A DNA stretch of 64,000 nt from assembly GCA_020719045.1 (NCBI GenBank), contig DYQY01000003.1, positions 62,001 to 126,000 on the forward strand, written 5' to 3'. The position numbers and the translations under genes were made by a program. The notes beneath the pieces were generated by a model. That model made no database searches, had not been told where the DNA came from, and worked only from the letters and a program-made list of their open reading frames with translations. Of the stretch, positions 17,129-25,635 are shown piece after piece; position 1 is the stretch's first letter, and every line of letters starts with the position of its first letter. This DNA is from Candidatus Termititenax sp. Its GTDB lineage: Bacteria > Margulisbacteria > Riflemargulisbacteria > GWF2-35-9 > DYQY01.

Positions 17129-18417
17129 GAAGCTAATTTTTTACAAGCATCATATAAGTTTTCAAATAGTTCAGGAATTAATTCCTTCTGGATTGCAGAA
17201 AACGCTAACCTTATTACTCCCCCAAAACAAATTACACCTGTGCTATATTCAGTCAATAATAGTTTCCTTAACTCTTCACAATCAACATCTACTAACTCCA
17301 CACACATAAAATATCCTGAGTTAAATGGAAGTGGCTTAAAATATTTCGAATATTCCTTGTGCTCTTCTAAAATATTAACAACAACCTGATACCTTGACTT
17401 AAGGGTTTCATATTTCCTCTGTTTCTGTTCGATATATTTAGGATTAGCATAAGCATTCATAAGCAATGACTGGGCAACATTTGAAGCACTAGAAATGCTC
17501 CCTCGAATAAGCCCTGCGGTCTTAGCTTCTAGCGCAGCATACAAATCAGAATCTCCGCCCTTTATTCCATAAGTAATAAATCCTATTCTAAAACCCCAGG
17601 CATAATCTTCTTTAGTTGCACCATCTACCTTAACGGCTAATACATTTTGATGCAAATCAGCTAATTCTGTAAAGAGTGACTCTTTATAAATATTCTTCTC
17701 ATAAACCAAACCAAAATAAGCATCATCAAGGATTACAATTAGCTTATTACCCATTTCCGCTGATTCTTTTATTATTCTAATTATTGCTTTTGCTTCTTCA
17801 ATTGTTGGAGTATATCCTGTTGGATTATTTGGGAAATTAAGTAATACTATTTTTTTTTCGTTACTTTTATTTATCATCTTTTTCTCAAATGATAAAATAT
17901 CTAGCCCAGAACCTTTAAATGCACTATATAAATCAAATTTAACACCAAATGGTTGCTCAAATACTAAATCATAGTTCTCCCAATATAAATTTGAAATAAT
18001 TACTTCATCTTTTTTATTAAAAAACATCTGACCAATAATACTTAAGCCATGAGTTAACGCATTAGTCACAACTGGCAAGCTAATTGTTTTATTATTTAAA
18101 GATGGATTTTTGTTATAAATAAATTCCTGCCACTTAGCTCTAATGTCTGATTTACCAAAACTTGGAGCATACAGAAAAATTTTCTCAGGAGACAACCCAA
18201 TATTTGTTGTTAAACAGTCCAGCCTCATCGGAGACCCATCGTCCTCTGTTGCTATCCCCATTGTGGCATTTATCTTCTTACCATTAGCCTGTGCTGCTTG
18301 TGATAATATCCCACACTTAGGGAAAAAAGCCATCTTCCCTTGTTCACTTAATAGCTCATACACAACTGCATTCTTCTCTTGAATAATCGTATTCAATTCT
18401 AATGCTTGTTTATCCAT
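17125..18417 (-). CDS. PLP-dependent aminotransferase, class I/II fold
   Basis: Fold-type I aminotransferase of 430 residues. The expected motifs are in order: NFPNNPTG at 194-201, DDAYFG at 231-236, Schiff-base Lys269 in DGATKEDYAWGFRIG, and Arg277 for the PLP phosphate. The N-terminus carries FFPKCGILSQAAQANG, a signature I associate with a distinct aspartate-aminotransferase-like subgroup. Amino acid specificity cannot be set. AAGGAG lies 8 bases before the ATG. It is monocistronic and divergent from the lipoprotein gene. Confidence 0.88.
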   Translation of the reverse strand: MDKQALELNTIIQEKNAVVYELLSEQGKMAFFPKCGILSQAAQANGKKINATMGIATEDDGSPMRLDCLTTNIGLSPEKIFLYAPSFGKSDIRAKWQEFIYNKNPSLNNKTISLPVVTNALTHGLSIIGQMFFNKKDEVIISNLYWENYDLVFEQPFGVKFDLYSAFKGSGLDILSFEKKMINKSNEKKIVLLNFPNNPTGYTPTIEEAKAIIRIIKESAEMGNKLIVILDDAYFGLVYEKNIYKESLFTELADLHQNVLAVKVDGATKEDYAWGFRIGFITYGIKGGDSDLYAALEAKTAGLIRGSISSASNVAQSLLMNAYANPKYIEQKQRKYETLKSRYQVVVNILEEHKEYSKYFKPLPFNSGYFMCVELVDVDCEELRKLLLTEYSTGVICFGGVIRLAFSAIQKELIPELFENLYDACKKLAS

Positions 18418-18483
18418 TAATAGCTCCTTATAAAACCTATGAAATTATAACATACAGTTAAATAACTATTATTAATATTTTCT

Positions 18484-18512
18484 TTGTTAATCAAGTATAA
18501 ATAAAATATAAT
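18484..18512 (+). promoter_or_regulatory. Sigma70-type promoter of lipoprotein gene
   Basis: TTGTTA (18484-18489), 17-base spacer, TATAAT (18507-18512). A strong AGGGGG ribosome binding site follows before the ATG at 18539. Confidence 0.7.
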
Positions 18513-18538
18513 AGATATATTCGTTCTAGGGGGCAAAG

Positions 18539-20104
18539 ATGAACAAAAGACTCATTATTTTACTTATACTCATATTATTGTCTTCCTTTTTTCTTACTGG
18601 GTGTAAGGTCACACTTGAACAAGGTGATTTGCTTGAAAAAAACAACAAAACAACCGAAGCAGGTAATCTCTACTGGGAAATAGTAAAAGGTGATGCTACC
18701 TCATATTCCTATGAAACAAAACAAGAAGCAAAAAAAAGAATTATCCGATTAAATTCTCAATCAATAATTCCAGAACTTAAAACAGAAATATTATCAAACA
18801 AAGATTCCAATTCAAAAACATTAATGTGCGACTTAATCATAGCACTCAATAGTACACCAAACCATAAATGTATTGCCTTAGCTGGTCTAGCTGAAAAAAC
18901 AAACCTCGATGCAAAAAAACACTACGCATCGGCTCTTTCAAGCATAGCCTCTGAAGAAACTACAACCATGATGATTTCTTTATATAGTGAAGCACAAGCC
19001 AACTATCAAAATGACCTTAAGGAGCAAAAATCAAAAGGTGTTACAGTTAACTTATATTCCAACAATCTACTCAGTTACTATCAGTTAGTTGCCTTATACA
19101 ACCAACCAAAAACTCTTGACTTCTTGCTATCTATACTTGTGTCAAAGGATGTTATTGACCGCCCTGGACTTATATCGGCTCTATCTCTTGTTGATGATCC
19201 TAAAATTATTGATTCAATATTAAGTATCTCTAAAACATTATCTGCTTCTGAAAAAGACGTCGTTACTAAACTCTTCTTGAACTCAAATGACCCCAGAACT
19301 TTTACCTTTCTAATTGGACAAGCTGTAACCAGTACAACTAATGAAAAAACTATTATAGAAAAACTTGAAAAAAGCATAACAGCTTCTAATATTAAATACT
19401 TCTCAGCTACTTTTCAGGAACATAATTTTCAACTGAATAATAAAGCAGTTATAATAGCAAAATCATTAATAAAAAGTGTGCCATCCAAAGAAGCTGTTTC
19501 TGCTCTAACTCAATTACTACAACTTAAAGACGTTACAAAAAACGAAACAACTTATGCAGAAATACAGGATATCTTAGCCTTCATAAATAAACATATGACA
19601 AAAGACAACCTTACAGACTTACTTTTAGCACTAAACAAGAATTTATCTATTAAAAGCACTAGTGACTACTATGCTCTAGACGAACTTTTACAACAAAATA
19701 TTAATATAATAAATAAATTCTACGATACTAATAGCTACCTTCAATCCTTTATGCTTGAACTTAAAACCCTAGCATCTGTTTATAAAGCAAAAGAAAAATT
19801 TGCTTCTTCTATTTATAAAGCGAGGGCATCCACTGAGCTAACAACAGTAAAGCTATTACTTGAGGAAATAGTTGAACTAACTGCTGTTATAACTAGCAAT
19901 CAACCTGCTTCTAAGCTTCTTACTAACGTTAAATTCTTCGCTTCTAAAATTGAAGATGCTGAATTAAAAAAGATACTTACATCAATAATAAAGGATAGCA
20001 ATTATGAAAAAAACATTTCAAATGATGAAAGCCTTGATACCCTCTCTATTCCAAATGCTATTAAATTAACTCCATCAACTGATATAATAGATGCAAATGA
20101 ATAA
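18539..20104 (+). CDS. Lipoprotein with helical repeat architecture
   Basis: Protein of 521 residues with a lipoprotein signal: basic N-terminus, hydrophobic core and lipobox LTGC with Cys22. The mature part is Ser/Lys/Thr-rich and appears wholly alpha-helical, with repeating 35-45-residue blocks (SIIPELKTEILSN, DFLLSILVSKDVIDRP, TFLIGQAVTSTTN), similar to HEAT/TPR-like scaffolds. Residues about 30-60 (GDLLEKNNKTTEAGNLYWEIV) look like a TPR helix pair. It overlaps the following beta-barrel gene by 14 bases, so the two are translated together. A role in outer membrane assembly or sensing is inferred, not shown. Confidence 0.7.
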   Translation: MNKRLIILLILILLSSFFLTGCKVTLEQGDLLEKNNKTTEAGNLYWEIVKGDATSYSYETKQEAKKRIIRLNSQSIIPELKTEILSNKDSNSKTLMCDLIIALNSTPNHKCIALAGLAEKTNLDAKKHYASALSSIASEETTTMMISLYSEAQANYQNDLKEQKSKGVTVNLYSNNLLSYYQLVALYNQPKTLDFLLSILVSKDVIDRPGLISALSLVDDPKIIDSILSISKTLSASEKDVVTKLFLNSNDPRTFTFLIGQAVTSTTNEKTIIEKLEKSITASNIKYFSATFQEHNFQLNNKAVIIAKSLIKSVPSKEAVSALTQLLQLKDVTKNETTYAEIQDILAFINKHMTKDNLTDLLLALNKNLSIKSTSDYYALDELLQQNINIINKFYDTNSYLQSFMLELKTLASVYKAKEKFASSIYKARASTELTTVKLLLEEIVELTAVITSNQPASKLLTNVKFFASKIEDAELKKILTSIIKDSNYEKNISNDESLDTLSIPNAIKLTPSTDIIDANE

Positions 20105-20906
20105 AATTAACCACCTTCTATTTTTATGCCTTTTGCTCTCAACTGGTTTTACATACAACCTCACGAGTGTTTCTGACATTAGTACTGGAAAATCAAACAT
20201 TGCACTTATCACTAATCATGAAGCATTGCTGATTAATCCCGCTTTTTTACATCAAACAAAATTTGCTTTCAGTACTCAAACAATTGATACAACAGGCATT
20301 AAAACTAAATCTCACGGCCTTAACTATATGGTCGTTAACGGGTTAGCTTTTGGAGAAATGCGTAGAGAAGAACTTAACAGTAAAAACATTACCGTTGGAC
20401 TATTTGGTTATGGATCTAAAATAAACAAAAACTTCTCCTGGGGAATAACTTACGAAACCATCACTATTAAAGAAAACGGCATTTCTAATTCATCATGGTC
20501 TACGCTTCTTGGAATGAACTATAGCGACCCAAAAAGTAATCTCTATCTTGGAGTAACACTTGAACATTTCTTTAAAGACACCAACAGCACCCTCGATGCA
20601 GATTTACCACCAACAATTGCTTTTGGATTTAACTTTGTACCTTGGAATCAAATAATGTGGTCAAACAAACTTAGCTTTGTAAGAAGAACAGGCGAACAGA
20701 TTAAATACAACTCTGGTATTTCTGTTATGGTTAACGACAGCATAATGCTCAACTGTGGTGCCAGCGAGACTGGCTATGCTCTTGGTTTCGACCTTCCTTT
20801 AGTATTTGATCAGAAGGGACTTGGCTCACTCAGGTATGCAATTGATGTACCTTATGCAATAAACGAAAAAATGGTTTATTCTTTCTGCTACACTTGGGGC
20901 AAATAA
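20091..20906 (+). CDS. Outer membrane beta-barrel protein (PorV/PorQ-like)
   Basis: Protein of 271 residues: a signal peptide (HLLFLCLLLSTGFTYN) and then about a dozen alternating amphipathic strands rich in Tyr, Phe, Ser and Gly, with NHEALLINPAFL near the N-terminus, a pattern seen in PorV/PorQ and FadL-like barrels. It ends with a strand (MVYSFCYTWGK) and not with a terminal Phe. The ATG at 20091 lies inside the lipoprotein gene; a second ATG at 20097 is equally possible. The overlap suggests a lipoprotein-barrel pair acting at the outer membrane. Confidence 0.65.
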   Translation: MQMNKINHLLFLCLLLSTGFTYNLTSVSDISTGKSNIALITNHEALLINPAFLHQTKFAFSTQTIDTTGIKTKSHGLNYMVVNGLAFGEMRREELNSKNITVGLFGYGSKINKNFSWGITYETITIKENGISNSSWSTLLGMNYSDPKSNLYLGVTLEHFFKDTNSTLDADLPPTIAFGFNFVPWNQIMWSNKLSFVRRTGEQIKYNSGISVMVNDSIMLNCGASETGYALGFDLPLVFDQKGLGSLRYAIDVPYAINEKMVYSFCYTWGK

Positions 20907-20909
20907 CTC

Positions 20910-21515
20910 CTAAGCTCCTGCCTCGCTGATAGCCTTATCAATACCTTTTTCTAAAATACTTTCTGCAATTTTGGGTATACTATTTAAGACCTTTTGAAGC
21001 TCCTGAGATTCTTCTTTGCTAAACTTACTCAGCACATGACCACTCAAGTCCTTACCATCTCGTTCATCGCCTATCCCAATCTTTATTCTTGGGAATTTTT
21101 GCCCGATTGCCTCAATAATTGACTTAATTCCATTATGTCCTCCAGCTGACCCTTGCTTACGAATTCTTATCTTTGCAAAAGGTAAAGCAATATCATCATA
21201 TATAACTATAAAATCAGTTGGCTGGCATTTATATAACGTACAAATAGCCTGAACGGCTTTACCGCTAAGATTCATATACGTAAGTGGTTTTATAAAATAT
21301 ATCTTACGCCCATCAACGAATGCTTCATATGACTGATAAGCTCCTTTTTTTGAACCCTTTTCGACTGCTTGCCAATAGTCTATCATCACGTCTAACGCCA
21401 TATAACCAACATTATGCCTAGTTTTAGCATATTCTGAACCAGGATTACCTAGCCCAACAAAAAATAGCTTATTTGATGCATCTCCCATCTCCGCCGATTT
21501 AAAAAATTTCAACAT
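20910..21515 (-). CDS. pth: Peptidyl-tRNA hydrolase
   Basis: Recycles peptidyl-tRNA released from stalled ribosomes. Of 201 residues, 17-200 match bacterial Pth: FVGLGNPGSEYAKTRHNVGY with catalytic His34, FIKPLTYMNLSG, IVIYDDIALP, RIRKQGSAGGHNGIKSI and RIKIGIGDE. The first 16 residues extend beyond the usual start, and an internal Met10 could be the true start. AAGGTG lies about 9 bases upstream of the ATG at 21515. It is convergent with the beta-barrel gene (3-base gap). Confidence 0.95.
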   Translation of the reverse strand: MLKFFKSAEMGDASNKLFFVGLGNPGSEYAKTRHNVGYMALDVMIDYWQAVEKGSKKGAYQSYEAFVDGRKIYFIKPLTYMNLSGKAVQAICTLYKCQPTDFIVIYDDIALPFAKIRIRKQGSAGGHNGIKSIIEAIGQKFPRIKIGIGDERDGKDLSGHVLSKFSKEESQELQKVLNSIPKIAESILEKGIDKAISEAGA

Positions 21516-21638
21516 TTAATTATCACCTTCATTTGTATTTTACAGAATCTTATTGCTTGAGTATAGCTTCATTTAAACATATCCTTTAAACTAATCATAA
21601 ATTAATGTGTTATATTGACTTCTGAAAAGGAAATAAAC

Positions 21639-22046
21639 TTGGAAAAAATATATAATAAATACCGTCTTAATCATAACCAAAGAAAAGAGGCCGAGGAAAT
21701 AATCCAGGAGCTGATGCTTAAAGACACCAATCTTACTATTTCGTACTTCGAGAATTTTGAAGCTGATACTAATCAAATATCCTCAGCCTTCATAACCTAT
21801 CTTCGAGAGATAAGATACCCGCAATATTCTTTGTATCATAAAGAGCTATCAGCTTTACTTGATGCTATTCATAATAATAACCAACTATTTAGAGTTATCT
21901 ACAATGACAATTTTGAAAGTGATGAATATCAAATAAGCCCGCTTAGTCCGTCACATTCTTCGACCGATATAGATAAAAAACTAGAAGAAAAAAAAGAATA
22001 TCTTAATAAACTAAGCAATTTAATTAAAGGAAACTTGCCACTATGA
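21639..22046 (+). CDS. Small helical protein of unknown function, first gene of SPL-like operon
   Basis: About 135 residues, charged and predicted helical, with no TM segment and no motif I recognise. I place the start at TTG 21639 because AAGGA lies about 7 bases before it; an in-frame TTG at 21615 lacks such a site. The stop overlaps the start of the radical SAM gene by 4 bases (ATGA), giving a three-gene operon with the aldo/keto reductase. It may be a partner of the radical SAM enzyme, but nothing in the sequence shows this directly. Confidence 0.6.
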   Translation: MEKIYNKYRLNHNQRKEAEEIIQELMLKDTNLTISYFENFEADTNQISSAFITYLREIRYPQYSLYHKELSALLDAIHNNNQLFRVIYNDNFESDEYQISPLSPSHSSTDIDKKLEEKKEYLNKLSNLIKGNLPL

Positions 22047-23125
22047 CCAAACAAAACACTATCATCACCAAGCTATTAATAAATGAAAAGGTCCTTCATT
22101 CACCTTTAACTAAAAGAATACAAAGCAAATTACCTTCTGTAGAAACAATCGTTTTCCAAGAAAATGATATGAAAAAAACGCTTCAAACGAATGATGGTCC
22201 CACAACGCTTCTCCTTACAAACCTAAAAGGACAGCCTATAATAATGTGTCCAGGCACTACAAAGTACCACTGCTGTAACTACAGAATATTAAACATAGGT
22301 CACAACTGTACTTTTAACTGCACATACTGCATTCTTCAAGACTACCTAAAAACAAAATCACTCTCAGTATTTACTGATATACCAGAATATATGCAAAAAA
22401 ATATAATAGAAAAGAACATATCGGCTGAAAGCCTTTACAGAATTGGGACTGGCGAGTTTACTGATAGCTTAATTATTGATGATATTACAGAACTATCCTC
22501 TGATTTAGTTAATTTTTTTAGAGATTACCCAAATGTCTTGCTCGAATTTAAAACCAAATCCTTAAATATAGACACTTTACTTAAGTTAAAACCAGCAAGT
22601 AACATTATTGTGGCTTGGTCAGTAAACTCATCCTTAATCTCTAACATCATTGAAAGCGACTCTCCTTCTCTAGATGAAAGGCTTGAAGCCGCCAAAATAA
22701 TTGCAAAACATGGATATGATGTTGCTATCCACTTCGACCCAATGATACTTTATGAAAATTACTTTGACGATTATCAGGTTACTATCCAGAAAATCTATAA
22801 AGCTATCCCTAAAGAAAAAATCCGCTGGATTAGTATAGGAACTTTAAGGTTCACAAAAGGACTTAAATCAACCTTCCTTAAAAAAAGCCCTCTATTTATC
22901 GATGAGTTCATTCTTGCTGATGATCAGAAGTTTAGATACCTTAGATTTCGTAGAGAAAAAGCTTATAAGGAAATGGTTAAAGAAATTAGAAACCATAACC
23001 CAAACCAATTTATTTACCTTTGCATGGAATCTGCTACTGTCTGGAAGAACGTATTTGGCTTCAACTTCAAAGACAATGAAGAATTTGAGAATTGGTTCAA
23101 TGAAAAGGTCTTCACGCATCTATGA
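22043..23125 (+). CDS. Radical SAM protein of the spore photoproduct lyase (SPL)-like family
   Basis: Protein of 360 residues. The SPL-family signature is clear: CCNYRILNIGHNCTFNCTYCILQDYL spans residues 77-101, with the cluster cysteines C89-X3-C93-X2-C96, and GTGEFTDSL follows around residue 143. True spore photoproduct lyase repairs UV thymine dimers in spores, using a conserved Cys after the cluster as hydrogen donor. No Cys is visible in the matching LYRIGTGEFTDSL stretch, so chemistry or substrate may differ. No sporulation genes other than the distant SpoIIIAA-like ATPase are in the window. It overlaps both neighbours by 4 bases. Confidence 0.85.
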   Translation: MTKQNTIITKLLINEKVLHSPLTKRIQSKLPSVETIVFQENDMKKTLQTNDGPTTLLLTNLKGQPIIMCPGTTKYHCCNYRILNIGHNCTFNCTYCILQDYLKTKSLSVFTDIPEYMQKNIIEKNISAESLYRIGTGEFTDSLIIDDITELSSDLVNFFRDYPNVLLEFKTKSLNIDTLLKLKPASNIIVAWSVNSSLISNIIESDSPSLDERLEAAKIIAKHGYDVAIHFDPMILYENYFDDYQVTIQKIYKAIPKEKIRWISIGTLRFTKGLKSTFLKKSPLFIDEFILADDQKFRYLRFRREKAYKEMVKEIRNHNPNQFIYLCMESATVWKNVFGFNFKDNEEFENWFNEKVFTHL

Positions 23126-23967
23126 CAAATAAACTAGGACTTGGTACTTGGCAATATGGGAAACATTTCTGGGGCGACGTCAAAGACGATGAAAGCCTTA
23201 CAATTATCAAACATGCTATTGATAGTGAAATATCCTTAATTGATACTGCACCTGTCTATGGTGACGGTCATTCAGAAGAAATAGTAGGAAAAGGAATAAA
23301 AGGGAAAAGGGGGAAAGTTTTTCTTGCGACTAAATGTGGTCTAATCCACAACCAAAAAGGATATTTCCACGACCTAACGGCAGAGTCCTTAGAAAAGGAG
23401 CTATATTTATCTTTGAAAAGGCTTCAAGTAGATTATCTTGACCTCTACCAAATCCACTGGCCAGACATTAACTACCCTACAGATAAAGCCATAGAAACTC
23501 TGCTCAAATTTAAAGAAAAAGAACTAATACTAAATGTAGGAGTTTGCAATTTAGAGCTAAAGGAACTTAGCACACTAGAGTTACTTCCTGAGCTATACTC
23601 CTTGCAAATAAAATTCTCCATACTTGAGCAAGATGAGCAAAAGCCAATACTTGATTTTTGCAAATCACATAAATTAGTAAGTCTAACTTATGGTGCTTTT
23701 GAAGGTGGACTACTGCTTGATAAATACAATTCACCGGAGGACATCCCTCAGAAATCTGCCAAAAACTTTTTCTACCAAGGCAAAAACCCAAAGATATGGC
23801 AAAACATCCAAAAAATAATAAATGAACAAAAACTATTGGCAAAACAAAAAAATACTTCTCTTTCAAAACAAATATTAGCAACAACTATCGAACAATCCAA
23901 AGCGTCCTACTCCCTAATAGGATGCAGGACGCTAAATCAACTAAAAGAAAACCTCTCTCCCCTTTAA
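23122..23967 (+). CDS. Aldo/keto reductase
   Basis: NAD(P)H-dependent oxidoreductase with a TIM-barrel, 281 residues, close to family length. Catalytic tetrad positions are visible: Asp and Tyr in LIDTAPVYGDG, Lys in LATKCGLI and His in LYQIHWPD. GLGTWQYG marks the N-terminus, and the cofactor site is near LIGCRTLNQL at the C-terminus. The ATG overlaps the stop of the SPL-like gene. Substrate unknown; the coupling suggests it acts in the same process. Confidence 0.9.
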   Translation: MTNKLGLGTWQYGKHFWGDVKDDESLTIIKHAIDSEISLIDTAPVYGDGHSEEIVGKGIKGKRGKVFLATKCGLIHNQKGYFHDLTAESLEKELYLSLKRLQVDYLDLYQIHWPDINYPTDKAIETLLKFKEKELILNVGVCNLELKELSTLELLPELYSLQIKFSILEQDEQKPILDFCKSHKLVSLTYGAFEGGLLLDKYNSPEDIPQKSAKNFFYQGKNPKIWQNIQKIINEQKLLAKQKNTSLSKQILATTIEQSKASYSLIGCRTLNQLKENLSPL

Positions 23968-23979
23968 AAAAGCAGACCA

Positions 23980-24009
23980 TTGACTAAGTGACCACTTTTT
24001 ATGTACTAT
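23980..24009 (+). promoter_or_regulatory. Sigma70-type promoter, probably leaderless, of HTH/nucleotidyltransferase-like gene
   Basis: TTGACT (23980-23985), 18-base spacer, TACTAT (24004-24009), then 7 bases and ATG at 24017. No ribosome binding site is seen. Confidence 0.55.
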
Positions 24010-24016
24010 ACTTATC

Positions 24017-24610
24017 ATGACAAATATTCTTGAAAACATCATTCAATCCAAAGTAAAAAGAAAACTTCTAGAGCTCTTTCTATTCAATAACAACAAGAAC
24101 TACCACACCAGAGAATTAAGCAGACTCATTAATGAACCAATTTCTGCAGTACAGAGAGAAACCAAGAAACTTGTTGATGCCCAAATCATTCATCGCTACC
24201 CACAAGGCAACCAAGTAAATTATTTTGTTAACACACAAAACCCTTTTTATGATGACCTAAAAAGAGTAATACTTAAAGCAACTACAGAACCTAAAAACAT
24301 TTTTAAGCTTTTAGTTAAAACAAAATCACTAGAGATTGTACTACTTCATGGACAAACCGTTAAAAGCCCTATGGACTATTCGCATCCTATCCAACTTCTT
24401 GTAGTTGGAACATTAGGAAAAGAAGTTGTAGAAGAGTACCTAAAAGCAACAATGGAAATATTTAACCGAGAATATGATTTGCTATACTATTCTCCAAAAG
24501 AATTTTCTCTCTTTAAAGAAACCGACAAAACCCTTCAGCAAATATTCAAAACCAAAAAAAATGTACTCTATTTAAAAGGCACTTCGACTCCGTTCAGTGA
24601 CCTTGAATAA
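24017..24610 (+). CDS. Winged-helix regulator fused to a nucleotidyltransferase-like domain
   Basis: Protein of 197 residues. Residues 8-75 form an ArsR-like winged helix (KVKRKLLELFLFNN, then HTRELSRLINEPISAVQRETKKL as helix-turn-helix). Residues 85-180 resemble the MNT-type nucleotidyltransferase fold found fused to such HTH domains, but the usual GSxARG and paired Asp residues are not obvious, so catalytic activity is doubtful. It is monocistronic and convergent with dprA. The regulated target is unknown. Confidence 0.65.
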   Translation: MTNILENIIQSKVKRKLLELFLFNNNKNYHTRELSRLINEPISAVQRETKKLVDAQIIHRYPQGNQVNYFVNTQNPFYDDLKRVILKATTEPKNIFKLLVKTKSLEIVLLHGQTVKSPMDYSHPIQLLVVGTLGKEVVEEYLKATMEIFNREYDLLYYSPKEFSLFKETDKTLQQIFKTKKNVLYLKGTSTPFSDLE

Positions 24611-24612
24611 CA

Positions 24613-25635
24613 CTACAATTTTACATAGTATTTTCCCGGTATCTGCCTAACTAGCCCCTGCATCTCTAAAAACGATAAAATAGTTAATAATTTCTTTGTT
24701 TCTATTGCTGTCTTTTCACCTAACGAATCTATATACATTGGCTCTAAAGAAAGCACCTCATACACCTGCTTTTCCTGTGCTGTAAGCTTATACGGTATCT
24801 CTTTTTCAATACTTTTCTTAGGCACCAACCAATTAAGCTCTTCCACAATATCGCTGGCCGAGCTTATTAGCTTCGCACCTTGCCTAATAAGCTTATTTGG
24901 CCCCTGACTATTTGTATCTGTTGCTCTACCTGGAACAGCAAAAACCTCTCGATTATAATCAACAGCAAGATTCGCAGTAATCATTGAACCACCTGAAACC
25001 TTAGACTCAACCACAACCACTCCACGAGCTAGGCCTGCAATAATTCTGTTTCGAATTGGAAAAGTGCTTTTATCTGGATGAACATCTGGCGAAAATTCAG
25101 TAATCACAACACCTTTTTCAAAAATCTCTTTATACAAATCCCTGTTAGTAGCTGGAAATTGAAACTTTAACCCAGAACCAATTACGGCAATTGTTTGACC
25201 TGACTCAAGCGCACCTCTATGAGCAGAGGCATCGATTCCTTCAGCTAACCCACTTACTACCACACATCCATATGATGCCAGTTCCTTCGATAAATCATAA
25301 GCAAAACTAAGCCCATGCGGCGTTGCAAGCCTTGTTCCAACAATAGCAATAGAGGTACTACTTTTTAAAATATCGGTATTTCCTTTTGCATAAATAAGCA
25401 CTGGAGGGTCAGGTATTTGCTTTAATAGTGATGGATAAAACATACTAGTAAAAATAATTATTTCAGAATTATTTTTATAACAATAATCCTTAATCTCTTC
25501 AACCTCGGACCTCTTCTGTTTCAATATTTTCTGGAAACCATTTAAGTCTTGGTCTGTAGTTACAGCTTCTAAGAACTCTCTCTTTTCTCTTGCTGATGAT
25601 AGCGATACTGCAATAAAGAGATCTAGGCTATCCAT
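24613..25635 (-). CDS. dprA: DNA processing protein DprA
   Basis: Binds incoming single-stranded DNA and loads RecA during natural transformation; 340 residues. The Rossmann-like DprA core is clear: IAIVGTRLATPHG, VVVSGLAEGIDASAHRGAL, FPIRNRIIAGLARGVVVVE, GGSMITANLAVD, REVFAVPG and NKLIRQGAKLI. A helical N-terminal segment and a C-terminal winged helix (about 285-340) flank it. It overlaps the 3' end of dxr by 8 bases at the end of the pyrH-frr-uppS-cdsA-dxr block. No other competence gene is in the window. Confidence 0.95.
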   Translation of the reverse strand: MDSLDLFIAVSLSSAREKREFLEAVTTDQDLNGFQKILKQKRSEVEEIKDYCYKNNSEIIIFTSMFYPSLLKQIPDPPVLIYAKGNTDILKSSTSIAIVGTRLATPHGLSFAYDLSKELASYGCVVVSGLAEGIDASAHRGALESGQTIAVIGSGLKFQFPATNRDLYKEIFEKGVVITEFSPDVHPDKSTFPIRNRIIAGLARGVVVVESKVSGGSMITANLAVDYNREVFAVPGRATDTNSQGPNKLIRQGAKLISSASDIVEELNWLVPKKSIEKEIPYKLTAQEKQVYEVLSLEPMYIDSLGEKTAIETKKLLTILSFLEMQGLVRQIPGKYYVKL

